From positions 372,001 through 436,000 of the forward strand of contig OY787448.1 in the NCBI GenBank assembly GCA_963678855.1: a DNA stretch of 64,000 nucleotides, in the 5' to 3' direction. Made by a program: the position numbers and the translations under genes. The notes beneath the pieces were generated by a model. The model ran no database searches, was not told the origin of the DNA, and worked only from the letters and a program-made list of their open reading frames with translations. Positions 18,343-26,950 of this stretch are shown one piece after another. Position 1 is the stretch's first letter, and each line of letters starts with the position of its first letter. This stretch comes from F22 sp963678855 (GTDB taxonomy: Bacteria > Bacteroidota > Bacteroidia > Bacteroidales > Bacteroidaceae).

Positions 18343-18741
18343 ACTTTCAATAAGAATTAGTTTTACCTTAAATGTGTTCTCACTTACACCTATATAAACG
18401 CACGCTTTTATATATATAAAAGGAGTGCAATCGAGTATATAAAAGCGCGCTTTTATATACGTGTAGACTCAGCTAGGCTGAGCTCGTTTTCAACACAAAA
18501 GTAAGACAAAGCAAAACGTCTGCATAAAGGCATACCAAAATAAGACAGCTATACTAAACCTGAAATCGGAAATACGCCTTTTTTTGATTATAAGATACAA
18601 AGTCAAACCTATATTTTACAAAATATGGATTTCGCCCACACATTTTAATCCTAGAAACTCATTTCATCTTGTTCATCAGAAAGCATAACGTTAAATTTGC
18701 ACAGTATTTACAAATACACACAACTTCATATCATATAAATC
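18343..18741. other. Divergent intergenic region with palindromes
   Basis: No gene seen. The region separates the minus-strand operon (DUF4373-like to dnaB) from the plus-strand operon (unknown protein, primase). It holds two copies of a 24-bp palindrome (described separately), a CTCAGC-TAG-GCTGAG hairpin at 18468-18482, and long A/T-rich tracts. It is the natural place for a shared regulator site or replication origin. Confidence 0.5.
18391..18460. repeat. Two direct copies of a 24-bp palindrome
   Basis: Copy 1 at 18391-18414 and copy 2 at 18436-18459 differ at 2 of 24 positions. Copy 2 with its flanks (18435-18460) is a perfect 26-bp palindrome with centre GCGC and outer TATAT runs. The two centres are 45 bp apart, about four helical turns. 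Such paired palindromes suit operator sites or iterons of a replication origin. Confidence 0.65.
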
Positions 18742-19716
18742 ATGAGTAAAAAGCTACAAGCAGAATGGAAAAAGTTAAACAGTGTCTTAACTGACAAGAA
18801 ACCACTTCTGTATATAGAGAACAATGTGTGCCACATCGGTATAGGATCAGATCGAGAACAGATAGAGATTAGTGAGGATTTGCTAAAGTTTATTTTAAAA
18901 CTTAGCATTGTCATGACCACCGACGAGTGTCCCATGCATGATGAAGGCAAGACCTATAGGTTTGTCTTTCTCAAAAAAGGGAACAAACACATCTGTCTCA
19001 ATGCACACACTCTGCTGCGCTACACAATGCATAATAAAGTAGGCATATTTATATTGCTCACCCATCATTTCCCAGAACTATACGACACAAAGATTATTTC
19101 TACCGAAGACGTGAATATGACCAAGATGGGTGCTCACCTAGCTCCATTCGGATTCTATACAGAAAAGAGAAATCATATCATCAATCCATACTACCACAAC
19201 ATAAAAAAGGGTGAACGCTGTGTGACCTACAAGCTCAATGACACAGACATGCCGTTGCGTGAACATAAAGATGGAGATAAAAACGATATCATGGGCATCT
19301 TAGACACCTACAAAGTACTTGGGGAACTGCAAACGAAGTGTCCTGAAAGAATGATATACGCCATCAAAAATAAAGTAGATAATCTATTAACTTTTTGGAG
19401 TATGCTGCAAGACATACTGCTTAGCATGCCCTACTCAAACGACACACATAGCAAACTATTGAAACTTATACCTGGTTTACGAACAAGAGACTATAAGCAC
19501 AACGACAAACCAGAGAAGGAAAAGAATCATAATATAGGAAAAGACTTTGCTTTCAAGTACCTTCCTTTAGTCTATCAGTATAAAGAGGAGCATGATGTCT
19601 GGCCACTGCAAGTCTACCCGCCAAATATCAAGATAGATATCTCTCCCGACATTTTGAAAGTCGAACAGGAAATTTGTCCCAAATTATTAACCATCAACCC
19701 AGAACCCAATGAGTAG
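18742..19716 (+). CDS. Hypothetical protein upstream of primase
   Basis: 324 residues, no signal peptide or membrane segment, no family recognised. It begins MSKKLQAEWKKLNSVL; the middle has FLLTHHFPEL-like hydrophobic patches and the end is basic then proline-rich. Its stop overlaps the primase start (ATGAGTAG), so the two are translationally coupled. Codon use is A/T rich and unlike the very C-rich primase that follows, suggesting different origins for the two genes. Confidence 0.75.
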   Translation: MSKKLQAEWKKLNSVLTDKKPLLYIENNVCHIGIGSDREQIEISEDLLKFILKLSIVMTTDECPMHDEGKTYRFVFLKKGNKHICLNAHTLLRYTMHNKVGIFILLTHHFPELYDTKIISTEDVNMTKMGAHLAPFGFYTEKRNHIINPYYHNIKKGERCVTYKLNDTDMPLREHKDGDKNDIMGILDTYKVLGELQTKCPERMIYAIKNKVDNLLTFWSMLQDILLSMPYSNDTHSKLLKLIPGLRTRDYKHNDKPEKEKNHNIGKDFAFKYLPLVYQYKEEHDVWPLQVYPPNIKIDISPDILKVEQEICPKLLTINPEPNE

Positions 19717-21733
19717 CATCACCCCAGCCTCAGTAGCCCGCGTCCGCCGAGACGCACCCATCCGTAGTGTCCTCGGAAAAGCGGGCACCATCATGTCCGC
19801 AGGCAGCAAAGAAAAAATGCGCTGCATAGCCCACAATGACAAGAACCCTTCCCTTCAGATAGACCCTATTAGAAACAACTGCCACTGCTGGTCCTGCGGC
19901 TGGGGCGGCGACGTCATAGAAGCCTATATGAAAGTCCAAGAAGTCAACAATACCCCAGTAGACTTCCCCACCGCCGTGCGTGCCCTAGCCGCCGAATACA
20001 ATATCCCCATAGAAGAGACCGCCACCGATCCTCATTATAAAGAAGCAGCGGCCGCCGCCAAACAACGCACAGCCCACGCCTTCTCCCTCCACCAATACGT
20101 AGCCGACCACTACCACGACCAGCTCCACCAAGAGATAGGCTACGGCCCAAGCAAGACCACCGCCCACGCCTACTTCACCGCCCGCGGCCTTACCCAAGCC
20201 ACCATAGACGCCTTCCACCTAGGCGGTGCCCCACATACCTCGCACACCTTTGTCCAAACCCTCCATGGCCAAGGCTATACCACAGAAGACATCGCCCAAT
20301 ACGAACTCTTCCGTGAAGACCGCAACCACGACTGGCAATCCACCATCCACGACCGTGTCGTCTACCCCATCCAAAACCATATGGGCCAAGTCGTCGGCTT
20401 TGCAGGGCGCATACTCCCCAGCACCACCCCAAGCGATAGCCCTAATGCCAACGCCACCCAAAACAAAGCCCCCAAATACATCAACTCCTCCGTCTCCGAT
20501 ATCTACCACAAGAAAGAACTCCTCTACGGCCTCTTTCAAGCCAAAAGCACCATTTCCAAGCAAGACCACTGCTATATCGTAGAAGGCTACCAAGACGTCC
20601 TCGCCATGCACCAAGCCGGCATCACCGAGACCGTCGCCGTCTGCGGCGTAGCCCTCTCCAAAGAGCAAGTCCGCATGCTCCACAACTTTACCGACCAAAT
20701 CACCCTCATGCTCGACGGAGACACCGCCGGCCAAACAGCCATGCTCCGCCACCTAGAAGTCCTCCTACCTGCAAACTACTACGTCAACATCTGCATCCTC
20801 CCAGACAACCAAGACCCAGATGACTACCTACGTACCTATCTCCATAATAATCCCAATGCCAGTCGTGAAGAACTCCTCTCCAGCCTTGCCACCCACACCC
20901 AAGACTGGCTCACCCACTGCGCCCAGCTCCTAGCCCCTCTCAACGGCAAGCCCCTACGCCAAGCCCAAGAGAATCTCTTCAAACTAATCAGCGTCATGCC
21001 CGATAAAGTACGCCAAGAAAGCGCCATCCGACAAGTAGCCAAGCTGCTGGATATCAGCTATGATATAGTCACTTACGAAGTGTCAAAACAAGCCTCCCAA
21101 CACCCTGCACAGTTCCTCGTTCCAAAGAGTGGCGAGGTACCTCGTAGGGGCGGAGTGGTTGAATCTAAAAACACCCCCAAACAACAACAAACCGAAAAAA
21201 CCATCCTCCGCCACCTAGTCCTCTACGGCACCTACCGCATCACCCCCGACGACCCAACCACCGCCATCGCCCACTGGATCTACCAAGATCTCCAGCAAGA
21301 CGCCATCACCCTTCAAAACCCCATCCTCCAGCAACTCCTAGAAGCCACCTACCAAGCCCATACCGACTGGCTCGCCACCCAAGATGACCAAGAAGCCATC
21401 TGCTACCGCCCCTACACCCTAGTCAGCCACCTCCAATGCCACCCCGATCCCATCATGTGCGAATGCACCACCCGCATCTACAACCAACAACGCTCGCGAG
21501 AATTCACCTACGGCGACGATGCCCACCCCAGCATCGAGGAAGTCCTAGACACCATGGAGACCCAAGTCCTCCACCTCAAGATCGGCATTATAGAAACCCA
21601 CATAAAAAAACTGTCCCAAAGCATCTACGATGCCCTGGAACAGGATAATATCGAAAAGTATAAAGAACTTAATCAGGAGAAGACCCGCTGGACAGAGATG
21701 TTGCGGGTGGCTTGGGGGAAGATGCGGGAGTAA
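19709..21733 (+). CDS. dnaG: DnaG-like DNA primase
   Basis: 674 residues. The N-terminal CHC2 zinc finger (MRCIAHNDKNPSLQI, then CHCWSCGWGG near residue 60) is followed by the primase core with HLGGAP, FREDRNHDW, and VVGFAGRIL. The toprim centre reads YIVEGYQD and LDGDTAGQ near 290-340, with DPDDYLR after it. It would make RNA primers for the element and pair with the DnaB-like helicase. Residues about 464-487 are encoded by a 71-bp repeat that occurs again at 22051-22121. Base use is odd: codons end mostly in C, far above neighbouring genes. Both facts point to transfer. Confidence 0.92.
   Translation: MSSITPASVARVRRDAPIRSVLGKAGTIMSAGSKEKMRCIAHNDKNPSLQIDPIRNNCHCWSCGWGGDVIEAYMKVQEVNNTPVDFPTAVRALAAEYNIPIEETATDPHYKEAAAAAKQRTAHAFSLHQYVADHYHDQLHQEIGYGPSKTTAHAYFTARGLTQATIDAFHLGGAPHTSHTFVQTLHGQGYTTEDIAQYELFREDRNHDWQSTIHDRVVYPIQNHMGQVVGFAGRILPSTTPSDSPNANATQNKAPKYINSSVSDIYHKKELLYGLFQAKSTISKQDHCYIVEGYQDVLAMHQAGITETVAVCGVALSKEQVRMLHNFTDQITLMLDGDTAGQTAMLRHLEVLLPANYYVNICILPDNQDPDDYLRTYLHNNPNASREELLSSLATHTQDWLTHCAQLLAPLNGKPLRQAQENLFKLISVMPDKVRQESAIRQVAKLLDISYDIVTYEVSKQASQHPAQFLVPKSGEVPRRGGVVESKNTPKQQQTEKTILRHLVLYGTYRITPDDPTTAIAHWIYQDLQQDAITLQNPILQQLLEATYQAHTDWLATQDDQEAICYRPYTLVSHLQCHPDPIMCECTTRIYNQQRSREFTYGDDAHPSIEEVLDTMETQVLHLKIGIIETHIKKLSQSIYDALEQDNIEKYKELNQEKTRWTEMLRVAWGKMRE
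21100..21170 (+). repeat. 71-bp repeat inside the primase gene
   Basis: Matches 22051-22121 base by base without gaps except for a central block of 13 bases and a few end positions. It contains AGTTCCTCGTTCCAAAGAG (21111-21129). It translates in frame (HPAQFLVPKSGEVPRRGG), in the linker after the toprim/helicase-contact region. Confidence 0.7.
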
Positions 21734-21742
21734 AATATAATA

Positions 21743-21904
21743 TTACTTTCTAACACTTTCGTATCCCTGCTTAAATCCAGTCACGAAATCATCAGCGTTA
21801 TTATAAAGATATATCCCAGCTGCTAATATACATACTGCAAGCGTTATTTGATTCCATCTTCTTTTAGAATTTAAATTTAAACGTCTCATACTCATTTTTT
21901 TCAT
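21743..21904 (-). CDS. Small membrane protein (53 aa)
   Basis: ATG at 21904, TAA at 21743. The peptide has a basic N-terminus (MKKMSMRRLNLNSKRRW), one hydrophobic segment (ITLAVCILAAGIYLY) and a polar tail ending GFKQGYESVRK. This is the organisation of a single-pass inner-membrane microprotein. It converges on the primase gene. No family named; function unknown. Confidence 0.6.
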   Translation of the reverse strand: MKKMSMRRLNLNSKRRWNQITLAVCILAAGIYLYNNADDFVTGFKQGYESVRK

Positions 21905-22050
21905 GTCAAGTCCTTGATTATCAGTACATCAACAAAAGAAAGGACTAATATCTAATAGTTGTTGACTACAAAGATAACTTTTTCTTAGAATTCAACTGCT
22001 ATATATCAAAAAAACTTTACTTCAGGCAAAGAGAGCTGCATAGGTTGGAA

Positions 22051-22121
22051 ACATCCTGCACAGTTCCTCGTTCCAAAGAGTGGCGAGGTGGCGCGAAGCG
22101 ACGGAGTGGTTGAATCTAGAA
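22051..22121 (+). repeat. 71-bp repeat, intergenic copy
   Basis: Same length as the copy within the primase at 21100-21170 and the same flanking parts; only the central 13 bases (GGCGCGAAGCGAC) and a few end positions differ. Carries AGTTCCTCGTTCCAAAGAG at 22062-22080. Arms CCTCG and CGAGG form a small hairpin. Confidence 0.7.
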
Positions 22122-22177
22122 CACACATTTAGAACAAAAAAAACACCAATAAATTATCATATTTGATATTTAATTCG

Positions 22178-22185
22178 TATCTTTG
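22178..22185 (+). promoter_or_regulatory. -7 element of higBA
   Basis: TATCTTTG 24 bp before the higB start at 22210, matching the Bacteroidota -7 consensus. No operator repeat was recognised. Confidence 0.45.
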
Positions 22186-22209
22186 CAGCGTAAATAACAT
22201 CATACATCT

Positions 22210-22542
22210 ATGATAATAACCACAGAAAATGAAGTACTAACAGAGATATTACAGACTGGGAAAACTAAACACAGAAAATTTAGAGACCTTCCCAAAAGCG
22301 TCATCAACAAGTTCTTACGAGTAGTAAAAATGATGGACGCAGCAACAAGCCTAAATGACATTAAAATGTTCAATGGCTTAAATCTTGAACTACTTAATGG
22401 AAGTCCTAAAAACCGTAGGTACTCCATCAGACTCGACAGGAAGTACCGTCTCATCTTCACCTGTACAGAGACAGACAATTCCATAGAAATAGAAATCGTA
22501 ACAGTAGACCTAATAGAAATATCCAAGCATTATGACACCTAA
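22210..22542 (+). CDS. higB: HigB/RelE-type toxin
   Basis: 110 residues. The fold-typical segments are KHRKFRDLPKSVINKFLRVVKMM, then LNLELLNGSPKNRRYSIRLDRKYRLIF and a final EIVTVDLIEISKHY, the strand and helix of HigB/RelE mRNA interferases; the basic residues RRYSIRLDRKYR match the active-site strands. It would cut mRNA on the ribosome. Toxin-first order and an 11-bp overlap with the antitoxin gene are typical of higBA. The role may be plasmid/element maintenance or anti-phage. Confidence 0.9.
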   Translation: MIITTENEVLTEILQTGKTKHRKFRDLPKSVINKFLRVVKMMDAATSLNDIKMFNGLNLELLNGSPKNRRYSIRLDRKYRLIFTCTETDNSIEIEIVTVDLIEISKHYDT

Positions 22543-23659
22543 AACTATCCTGAATGATTTAGTTCCCTTTAAAGCAGTCCATGTAGGTGAAGTGCTTAAA
22601 GACGAATTAGATGCAAGAGGCATAAAACAAAAAGAACTGGCAGCAATGCTAGAACAGCCTGCACCCGTAATCAACCATATTATAAATGGAACAAGAAGTA
22701 TCACAGCAGAAATGGCCATCCTATTAGAAAAAGCACTTGGTATTAGTGCATCTTTTTGGATGGAACTGCACAGTAATTTTTTAATTGACACTGCTAGAAT
22801 CAATGAGCAAACCAAGAAGAAAGCTCAAAACATAGAATTGTGGAAAATCATTGAACAATATGTCCCTGTAAAAGCTTTCACGAAAGCTGGAGTATTAGGA
22901 AAGAATATAGGAGAATCAATCACTAAAGTCTTTGAGATATTTGGCGTCAAAAATATTGATGAGTTGATTAGTTTAAAAGCTGAAGATCCACAACTAGCTT
23001 TATTTAAGAAGTCAGAGAAATGCAAAACCGATCAAATGAATTTATTTGGTTGGAAGTATTTAGCCTATTATCATGCTTCACAAGATTCAACAGAGTATCC
23101 TAGTTTTAATCCAAATACTATAGGAGAATTAATTCAAGAGTTGAATACTATATTTTATACCAATACAAATGTTCCATTGCATCTCAAAGAAACCTTGCAC
23201 AAATATGGCATACGTTTTATTGTACAAAAGAAATTCGACCAAACGCCAATAGACGGATTTTCGTTTATTCAAAATGATACTCCCACCATAGTAATTACCA
23301 TGCGCTTAGACAAGATTGACAATCTAGCCTTTTCCGTGATGCATGAATTATGTCACGTTTTTTATCATCTTAATCAAGAAGAATATAGCAGCACTATTTC
23401 CATAGATAAAAAGAAACGTTTAGAAAATAGTTCTTACGAAAAAGAAGCAGATAGTTTTGCCCAAAGCGCATTGATTAACAAGGATATATGGAATGATTTT
23501 ATGCGAATTGGCAAAAGCATAAACCCCTATCAAATATCTGAAGTAATCAGACAGTACGCTGATAAATATAAGATTAATCCAGCCATATTGTTTGGCGCAT
23601 ATACCTTTGCAATAAACAAATATAATATCCGAAATAGCTTTGACAAAAAGATTGGGTAG
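22532..23659 (+). CDS. higA: HigA-type antitoxin fused to ImmA/IrrE (M78) metallopeptidase
   Basis: 375 residues, far longer than plain HigA (about 100). Residues 15-85 form an XRE helix-turn-helix (VGEVLKDELDARGIKQKELAAMLEQ, NGTRSITAEMAILLEKALG). The C-terminal half is an M78 peptidase with HELCHVFYH near residue 270 and an acidic residue further on (EKEADSFAQSAL), so the zinc site is complete. The DNA-binding half should repress the operon and neutralise HigB. The peptidase may cleave a repressor on a damage or infection signal. Fusions of this kind are known in Bacteroidota. Confidence 0.9.
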   Translation: MTPKTILNDLVPFKAVHVGEVLKDELDARGIKQKELAAMLEQPAPVINHIINGTRSITAEMAILLEKALGISASFWMELHSNFLIDTARINEQTKKKAQNIELWKIIEQYVPVKAFTKAGVLGKNIGESITKVFEIFGVKNIDELISLKAEDPQLALFKKSEKCKTDQMNLFGWKYLAYYHASQDSTEYPSFNPNTIGELIQELNTIFYTNTNVPLHLKETLHKYGIRFIVQKKFDQTPIDGFSFIQNDTPTIVITMRLDKIDNLAFSVMHELCHVFYHLNQEEYSSTISIDKKKRLENSSYEKEADSFAQSALINKDIWNDFMRIGKSINPYQISEVIRQYADKYKINPAILFGAYTFAINKYNIRNSFDKKIG

Positions 23660-23752
23660 TACTAGATAAAATTCAAATTTTGATGGTACATATTCTGCCC
23701 GTCAAGAAACCATTTTCACTTTTCAGATAAAACGAGTATAGAATAAAGAGAT

Positions 23753-23785
23753 GAAAACGCAGAGCCCTTGATGCTCTGCGTTTTC
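23753..23785. terminator. Bidirectional terminator between higA and ATPase
   Basis: Perfect 13-bp stem GAAAACGCAGAGC / GCTCTGCGTTTTC with a 7-base loop, located between two converging genes; A and T runs lie on both sides. Confidence 0.8.
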
Positions 23786-23821
23786 TGCTTTATAAGTGAT
23801 GTTTCATATCATGTCCTGCAA

Positions 23822-25186
23822 TCAGAATAAACGATTTAACTCAGCATCCGCCACCTTCTCCAATTCGTGATACTCATACCTTGCCACAGGACAATACATT
23901 GGCGGCGCATCATCTATCTCATGCAAATATTTGCGATGAGGATGTGCATCAAAATAAGCCTCCGCGTCAAACACCGTCACCTTATCTAGGTCCTCAGTCT
24001 CCACCGCCTCATATACCGACAAACGGTCAGCGTCCTCCGCCATAAAATGCTCTATATGCTTCATAAACACCGTGCTATAGGTCGAAATCAAAAACTTAAC
24101 CCCCAACTTCTTATTAATCAGAGCAATCAGCCGTGCAAATTCCACCACATCACGTGGATGCAAATGCACTTCTGGCTTATTGATAGCCATAAGCATGCTA
24201 GGCGTCATCACCCCAACAACAAGCAGTCGATGCAGGGCAGCAAAAACACGCTGACGTGCATTGCAATCCTTTAAGTCAATTTGGTTACCCTCAAGGTCTT
24301 TATACAGATACTCAAAATCCACATAGTCTCCCAATTGACCACCTCCAACCTGTCGAGCTAAAGCCGTCAAATTTATGGTATCAGCACTGACTGTATAGTC
24401 TTCATCTTGCTCAAGCAAATCCTCCAAGGTACACGAATCGACCTCAATATACTGATCTGGATCATTATAATTTTGCACAAAAGGATTGTCCCAGAAGAAC
24501 ACCCTTGCAACCTCTGGCAATGGTAGAGCAAATGGCAAGCTAGTATCTATTATCAACGCCCCATCCAGGGATACAGAAAAGTTCTCAGCAGAGAAATAAG
24601 GGTCAGTCTTTAAGGCATCATAGAAATACCTCGTCTCTCGTCTTTCTTGTAAAAACTCTATATTCTTATATTCATAAAGACTCTGAAGGAGTGCACACTT
24701 GTACTCATTGAGCGCATGCTTCGCGCCCTCCAGCCCCTCTTTTGTGGTCGTAGATCTAGACTTGACAGTCCTCCATAAGCCCTCTTGGTTTTGGGGCTCC
24801 AAGTCCTTATACTCCAATGCCAGCTCAAGGAAACGTATAAAATCCATCAGCTTATTAAGACTTTCTTCTGTATGAAAAACAGTGAAGAGATCAGACGCAA
24901 ATCGCCGCTCACATATCTGTGCTAGTCCCTTATCCAGAAACGGTTTACACTCCCGACGTATATCTTCCAACTTAAGAGACAAATCATTTGTTCTGGCTCG
25001 TACTCTGTCCAAAATATAGTTATCAAGTTTGGCCGAATGAGCTACTGCACTGAGTATCAATTTCGACACACTAGCTTTGCCGCACCCATTTGGGCCTGTG
25101 AGTATGGTGATTCCGTTCAGGCGAATATCAGCAGATTTGATTTCGCGGTAGTCGCGGACGGAGAAGGTGATTGGTTTATATTTCAT
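23822..25186 (-). CDS. OLD/RecF-like ATPase with degenerate motifs
   Basis: 454 residues. The overall plan is that of AAA_15/AAA_21 SMC-like ATPases: an N-terminal strand-loop (NGITILTGPNGCGKAS, residues 25-41), a helical insert and a C-terminal block with KPEVHLHPRDVVEFARLI. Three catalytic positions are changed. The Walker A ends GKAS where GK(S/T)(S/T) is usual. The Walker B acidic pair reads AINKPEVHLHP rather than IDEPE. The switch TTHSP reads ISTYST. ATP hydrolysis is therefore doubtful. It is the last gene of the minus-strand defence island, 44 bp behind the CoiA-like gene. Confidence 0.75.
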   Translation of the reverse strand: MKYKPITFSVRDYREIKSADIRLNGITILTGPNGCGKASVSKLILSAVAHSAKLDNYILDRVRARTNDLSLKLEDIRRECKPFLDKGLAQICERRFASDLFTVFHTEESLNKLMDFIRFLELALEYKDLEPQNQEGLWRTVKSRSTTTKEGLEGAKHALNEYKCALLQSLYEYKNIEFLQERRETRYFYDALKTDPYFSAENFSVSLDGALIIDTSLPFALPLPEVARVFFWDNPFVQNYNDPDQYIEVDSCTLEDLLEQDEDYTVSADTINLTALARQVGGGQLGDYVDFEYLYKDLEGNQIDLKDCNARQRVFAALHRLLVVGVMTPSMLMAINKPEVHLHPRDVVEFARLIALINKKLGVKFLISTYSTVFMKHIEHFMAEDADRLSVYEAVETEDLDKVTVFDAEAYFDAHPHRKYLHEIDDAPPMYCPVARYEYHELEKVADAELNRLF

Positions 25187-25230
25187 TGTTTTATAGGGTT
25201 ATTTGTAGAGACACAGGTTCTTTAGCAGTC

Positions 25231-26874
25231 TTATGTTACACCATTTTTATAAGCCTTCACTGTATTCACCAAAATCCTTAGACTAAGGTGATTAGGAAAC
25301 AATGCTACAGCAAGGTCATCCAGTTCCAAAGATATAGAATCAGTTCTAATAGCATCAGCTAATCCATCAAACGCCTTGCCCGCTTCTAGCCTAGCATCAC
25401 ATTCATTTATCATAGCGATAACAATGTGTGCATACTGACTATACTTCATCTTAAAAGTATTGGTCATACTAGGTAGATTATGCAATCTAGTGCTTACTAC
25501 TTTACGGAAAGCATAGCTTGTCAATCTAACAAAGAACTGAAGATTTGCACCTGTTTCCAACTGAGTTCTCAATTGAATTGTTTCAGATTGACCTAATACA
25601 TTACGATCAATTCTACTTAGAAAATCCAAGTACATCATCTTCATTAACTCTACATCTCTTTCATCTGTATATTCTGAATGAATCAAAGCCTTGATATCCT
25701 GGACTGAATAATTACTTTGCTGTAAGATACGGCTAATTTCAAAAGGCTTTAACCTATCAACAAAAGACTCTATATAAGAAGTACTAGCCCATACTTCATC
25801 CAAATCAAGACGTTCTTCTTCATCTTCTTCAGAAAAATCTTCATAAGATAAAGTCCAATCATATGGTGACGAACGATTAATAGATAACGGCCTATTATCT
25901 TGTGACGGCTTGCTAGTTTTAGTTTCTTTTAATCCAAGTGAAACTCTCTTAGTTAATCCTCCCTTATTGATTTCCTTATTTAGCTTCTCTTCTTCTGCTT
26001 TGCAATCAAAATAATAGGCGATATAATCAGAATCATCATAAGTCAAATCATCCAAAGTAACTACTTTCATCTGCCAGTCATACTCTATTTCAGCACCTAT
26101 TCTTATAGGCTTCCGATACCAGCATTTCATATATAAGGTACCGTTCAGTTTAGATAAACGAATCATCTCATCATCAAGCTGAAACAGATTACGGTTAGTC
26201 ATAGCTAGAGTATCAAGCTTAGTAAATGAGATATCATCACTTGACACATCAATGTCATCAACAACCCAAAGTATATGCATTTGACATTCTTTGTAAAAGT
26301 TCATTCTCGCCCTAATCACATTTACAGAGGTAGTAGCCAACTGTATTTCAAATATTAAATGACGTCCTTTACCAATAGCACGTATGTCAGGCTGACGCCA
26401 TAATTTACGCGCTTTAGTAACTGATAGATTAGGTAAGATATCTTTTACAAGCGTAACCCTCTTCTCCTCAAAGACCTCATAACCATCAAATGACAAAGCT
26501 TTACTAATCGCTTTCTTAAGCCTATAATGTAGAGCCCCCTCCTGCTTACCATGAAACTTCATACTCCCAATTTCATCAGGTGTAAGTCCTAAATCATCAG
26601 TATAAATGCACCCATCATGGTCTTTATGATGCTTAAAATACAATGCCTTAGAGTTGGCCCCACCTCGACCACCATTTAATCTTACTGGTTGCATGCATGA
26701 TGCACAAAGATATATAGGCTCTGAATCGTCTATGGCATCCAGAAGCTTCTTACGCATGTCACCTTTGGTATCTAGAGAGTGATTGAATCGCTCTAAAAGT
26801 TCTGGTGTTGAGTACACAATGCCATCTCTGGTGTCATAAACTTGCTGGATTGTGACTAATTTATTCTTTTCCAT
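25231..26874 (-). CDS. CoiA-like nuclease (DUF6035 type)
   Basis: 547 residues. Near residue 57 there is a zinc-ribbon pair CASC, completed by HHKDHDGC around residue 85. Then comes a PD-(D/E)XK core: RQPDIRA near 157 and LIFEIQL, followed by RARMNFYKECQMHILWVVDD, which matches the CoiA competence-nuclease pattern (RTxxY...vlWvl). The C-terminal 250 residues are helical and unassigned. I recognise this as the DUF6035-type family found in Bacteroidota defence islands. It lies 76 bp downstream of the disrupted KAP gene and 44 bp upstream of the ATPase, probably in one transcript. A DNA-cutting role is inferred. Confidence 0.75.
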   Translation of the reverse strand: MEKNKLVTIQQVYDTRDGIVYSTPELLERFNHSLDTKGDMRKKLLDAIDDSEPIYLCASCMQPVRLNGGRGGANSKALYFKHHKDHDGCIYTDDLGLTPDEIGSMKFHGKQEGALHYRLKKAISKALSFDGYEVFEEKRVTLVKDILPNLSVTKARKLWRQPDIRAIGKGRHLIFEIQLATTSVNVIRARMNFYKECQMHILWVVDDIDVSSDDISFTKLDTLAMTNRNLFQLDDEMIRLSKLNGTLYMKCWYRKPIRIGAEIEYDWQMKVVTLDDLTYDDSDYIAYYFDCKAEEEKLNKEINKGGLTKRVSLGLKETKTSKPSQDNRPLSINRSSPYDWTLSYEDFSEEDEEERLDLDEVWASTSYIESFVDRLKPFEISRILQQSNYSVQDIKALIHSEYTDERDVELMKMMYLDFLSRIDRNVLGQSETIQLRTQLETGANLQFFVRLTSYAFRKVVSTRLHNLPSMTNTFKMKYSQYAHIVIAMINECDARLEAGKAFDGLADAIRTDSISLELDDLAVALFPNHLSLRILVNTVKAYKNGVT

Positions 26875-26950
26875 ATTTGAGGTTATAAGCTAGTAAGAAA
26901 TAATTTGTATGATGAGACATACAACAATATTAGTAACCAAGTATGATATG

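Larger units (their letters stand above)
21905..22209. other. Intergenic region before higBA
   Basis: About 300 bp without a gene. It contains the second copy of the 71-bp repeat and, near its end, the -7 box TATCTTTG (22178-22185) of the toxin-antitoxin operon. Confidence 0.5.

Noticed and set aside
20219..20752. Minus-strand frame of 177 codons
   Set aside because: Antisense to the C-rich primase; strong third-base bias produces open frames on the other strand.
9382..22209. Whole HU/amidase to primase block as one integrated element
   Set aside because: No integrase, no attachment-site repeats and no capsid or tail genes were found, so borders cannot be given.
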